A DNA stretch of 7,061 nucleotides, from assembly GCA_031282085.1 (NCBI GenBank), contig JAITEK010000120.1, forward strand, positions 1 to 7,061. Reading direction: 5' to 3'. The DNA comes from Coriobacteriales bacterium (lineage in GTDB: Bacteria > Actinomycetota > Coriobacteriia > Coriobacteriales > UBA8131). A model generated the notes under the pieces. The model had not been told where the DNA came from and did not search any database. It saw nothing but the letters and a program-made list of their open reading frames with translations. Position 1 is the stretch's first letter, and each line of letters begins with the position of its first letter. Shown here in pieces: positions 6,197 to 7,061 of this stretch. Both the position numbers and the translations under genes were made by a program.

Positions 6197-6224
6197 TTGA
6201 CAAGACTAAGGTTTAACGTAAAAC
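6197..6224 (+). promoter_or_regulatory. Promoter of the membrane-protein gene, with palindrome
   Basis: TTGACA (6197-6202) is followed after 16 bp by TAAAAC (6219-6224), a four-of-six -10. GTTTAACGTAAAAC (6211-6224) is a near-perfect palindrome covering the -10. The -35 context TTGACAAGACTAA (6197-6209) closely resembles TTGACAAACTAA at the MarR promoter, hinting that the same regulator binds both. Confidence 0.6.
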
Positions 6225-6275
6225 TTTTTAATGTGCAAATATATAGTCAGTCAAATATTTAAGGAGTGAATTGTA

Positions 6276-6863
6276 ATGGAAACAACCGTTAAGGCTGCAA
6301 AAACGACCTCGAAAGTGCTCGCAAACATGGTACTCATCATCGGTATCATCACGTTTATCGGAGGCATTATCGTCTTCGGAGTCACCTCCGCTCAACTCAA
6401 TGCCCAGGGAATCACTGTGGCTGAGATAACCGAGGAAGACCCCGGCCCTCTGGCTGGGCAAACGGTCAACGGTCCGTTTCAGGCTTTGGCTCAGATAAAC
6501 GCCATCCAGCACCACACCGAGAGCATAACCGGTGGCAAGACCTTTGCCCAGTTGGGCAATGTTGCCACCAAGAACGGGCAGACCTACAACAAAGACGTTA
6601 CCGCTGAGACCTCCACCGACGGCGAGGTGCACAAGGCCGGCGACCAACTGTCTGAGGACGACGCCAAGACCTTTGCGGCCCGCAGTACCGCTCAGACTGC
6701 GAGCTTCCTGGTCGCCTCGCTGTTCGTCTCTGTTCTGGCCTTTGGCGTGGCGACTTTTATCGCCGCCATAGGTGTGGTTATCACCTTGGTCGGCTTCAGT
6801 CTGCGCAGTCTCGCCAAGCAACTGTCCGCTCTGGAGACAGCTCCGGAGGGCGCCGCCGTCTAA
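6276..6863 (+). CDS. Membrane protein of unknown function (actinobacterial LigA-like mislabelled family)
   Basis: I recognise no enzyme function. The 195-residue protein has a short positive N-terminus, a membrane helix at about 17-37, a ~105-residue polar region (about 38-142), a hydrophobic stretch at about 143-176 that could be one long or two short helices, and a short charged tail. The central GPFQALAQINAIQHH and TGGKTFAQLG, and later TASFLVASLFVSVLAFGV, recall small actinobacterial membrane proteins often mislabelled as aromatic ring-opening dioxygenase LigA; no dioxygenase motif is present. By charge at the first helix the polar loop would lie outside the membrane. AAGGAG (6261-6266), 9 nt before ATG 6276, supports the start. 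It follows the MarR gene by 142 bp, under its own promoter. Confidence 0.85.
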   Translation: METTVKAAKTTSKVLANMVLIIGIITFIGGIIVFGVTSAQLNAQGITVAEITEEDPGPLAGQTVNGPFQALAQINAIQHHTESITGGKTFAQLGNVATKNGQTYNKDVTAETSTDGEVHKAGDQLSEDDAKTFAARSTAQTASFLVASLFVSVLAFGVATFIAAIGVVITLVGFSLRSLAKQLSALETAPEGAAV

Positions 6864-6886
6864 TGCCGAACCAGGTGCCGAACCAG
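6864..6886 (+). repeat. 11-bp tandem repeat right after the membrane-protein stop
   Basis: TGCCGAACCAG occurs at 6864-6874 and 6876-6886, a 12-bp period, beginning on the base after the TAA stop. It is like the duplication at the end of the MarR gene in position but not in sequence. Confidence 0.8.
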
Positions 6887-6911
6887 TGGTCGTCCAGACC
6901 GGTGAATGGCA

Positions 6912-6940
6912 TTTGCAGGAGGCTTGTTTCGCGTTATACT
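6912..6940 (+). promoter_or_regulatory. Promoter candidate for a gene beyond the window
   Basis: TTGCAG (6913-6918) and TATACT (6935-6940) are spaced 16 bp apart; the -10 matches consensus at five of six positions and the -35 at four. No gene that I can support starts in the remaining 120 bp, so it would drive a leader or RNA running past the edge. Confidence 0.45.
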
Positions 6941-6996
6941 TGAGTCAGCCTCATTCTCGAGACCGGCTCATTCGATGGACCGACATTCGCGAATAG

Positions 6997-7030
6997 GGAG
7001 CCCAGATACTGTGGCGTACAGGTATCCTCC
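6997..7030 (+). other. Strong hairpin in a possible leader RNA
   Basis: GATACTGT 7005-7012 pairs with ACAG(G)TATC 7018-7026: eight pairs with one bulged G and a 5-nt loop. GGAG 6997-7000 can extend it with CTCC 7027-7030 across an internal loop. It lies about 55 bases after the expected start of the promoter at 6912-6940. I do not recognise an RNA family. Two perfect palindromes, TCTCGAGA (6955-6962) and ATTCGCGAAT (6985-6994), precede it. TCCT 7029-7032 can also pair with AGGA 7037-7040, so switching is possible. Confidence 0.4.
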
Positions 7031-7061
7031 TTGCTGAGGAAGCTGGAAACCACGGCGCGGG

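Noticed and set aside
6228..6821. 197-aa open frame on the minus strand over the membrane-protein gene
   Set aside because: The + strand frame has a promoter, a good ribosome binding site and membrane helices; the reverse frame has no such support.
6975..7037. 20-codon ORF (ATG 6975) as a leader peptide
   Set aside because: No ribosome binding site, and no run of regulatory codons or other leader-peptide feature; it crosses the hairpin only by chance as far as can be seen.
6941..7061. tRNA, SRP RNA, RNase P RNA, tmRNA or T-box leader at the window end
   Set aside because: None of the conserved core sequences of these RNAs was found; only unspecific hairpins are visible.

Overview
The window suggests a high-GC Gram-positive bacterium, most likely an actinobacterium of the Coriobacteriia/Eggerthella-Olsenella type. 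The grounds are GC-rich third codon positions, AGGAG ribosome binding sites, and the order rpsI-glmM-glmS-acpS-nnrD with no coaA or alr between. The taxonomic call is inference from gene order and style, not from a search.

Layout, all genes on the + strand. Positions 1-267 hold the 3' end of rpsI (ribosomal protein uS9), followed by a long hairpin that looks like its terminator. Next come glmM (459-1835) and glmS (1895-3784), which supply glucosamine-1-phosphate for UDP-GlcNAc and peptidoglycan. After a 150-bp gap follow acpS (3935-4528, carrier-protein activation, with unusual extensions at both ends) and nnrD (4521-5381, NAD(P)HX repair), which overlap by 8 bp. These housekeeping genes are GC-rich and tightly packed.

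From 5382 the character changes. An AT-rich 212-bp gap with a TTGACA promoter inside an inverted repeat leads to a MarR-family regulator (5594-6133). A second AT-rich gap with another TTGACA promoter leads to a 195-aa membrane protein (6276-6863), which resembles a poorly characterised actinobacterial family often mislabelled as LigA-like. The two promoters share sequence, so the pair may form a small regulator/target module. The last ~200 bp hold a promoter-like sequence and a strong hairpin, perhaps the leader of a gene beyond the edge.

The most unusual feature is a ~97-bp element found twice, immediately upstream of the start codons of glmM (361-458) and acpS (3839-3934). Both copies can form three hairpins in the same order. 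The sequences differ but the pairing is kept, and both end in a common GCGCGACACACTC string that runs into the Shine-Dalgarno sequence, which can itself pair with the preceding CTC(C). This could be a shared RNA regulatory leader or a dispersed mobile repeat that lands on 5' leaders. No CRISPR array, tRNA, rRNA or insertion sequence was seen.
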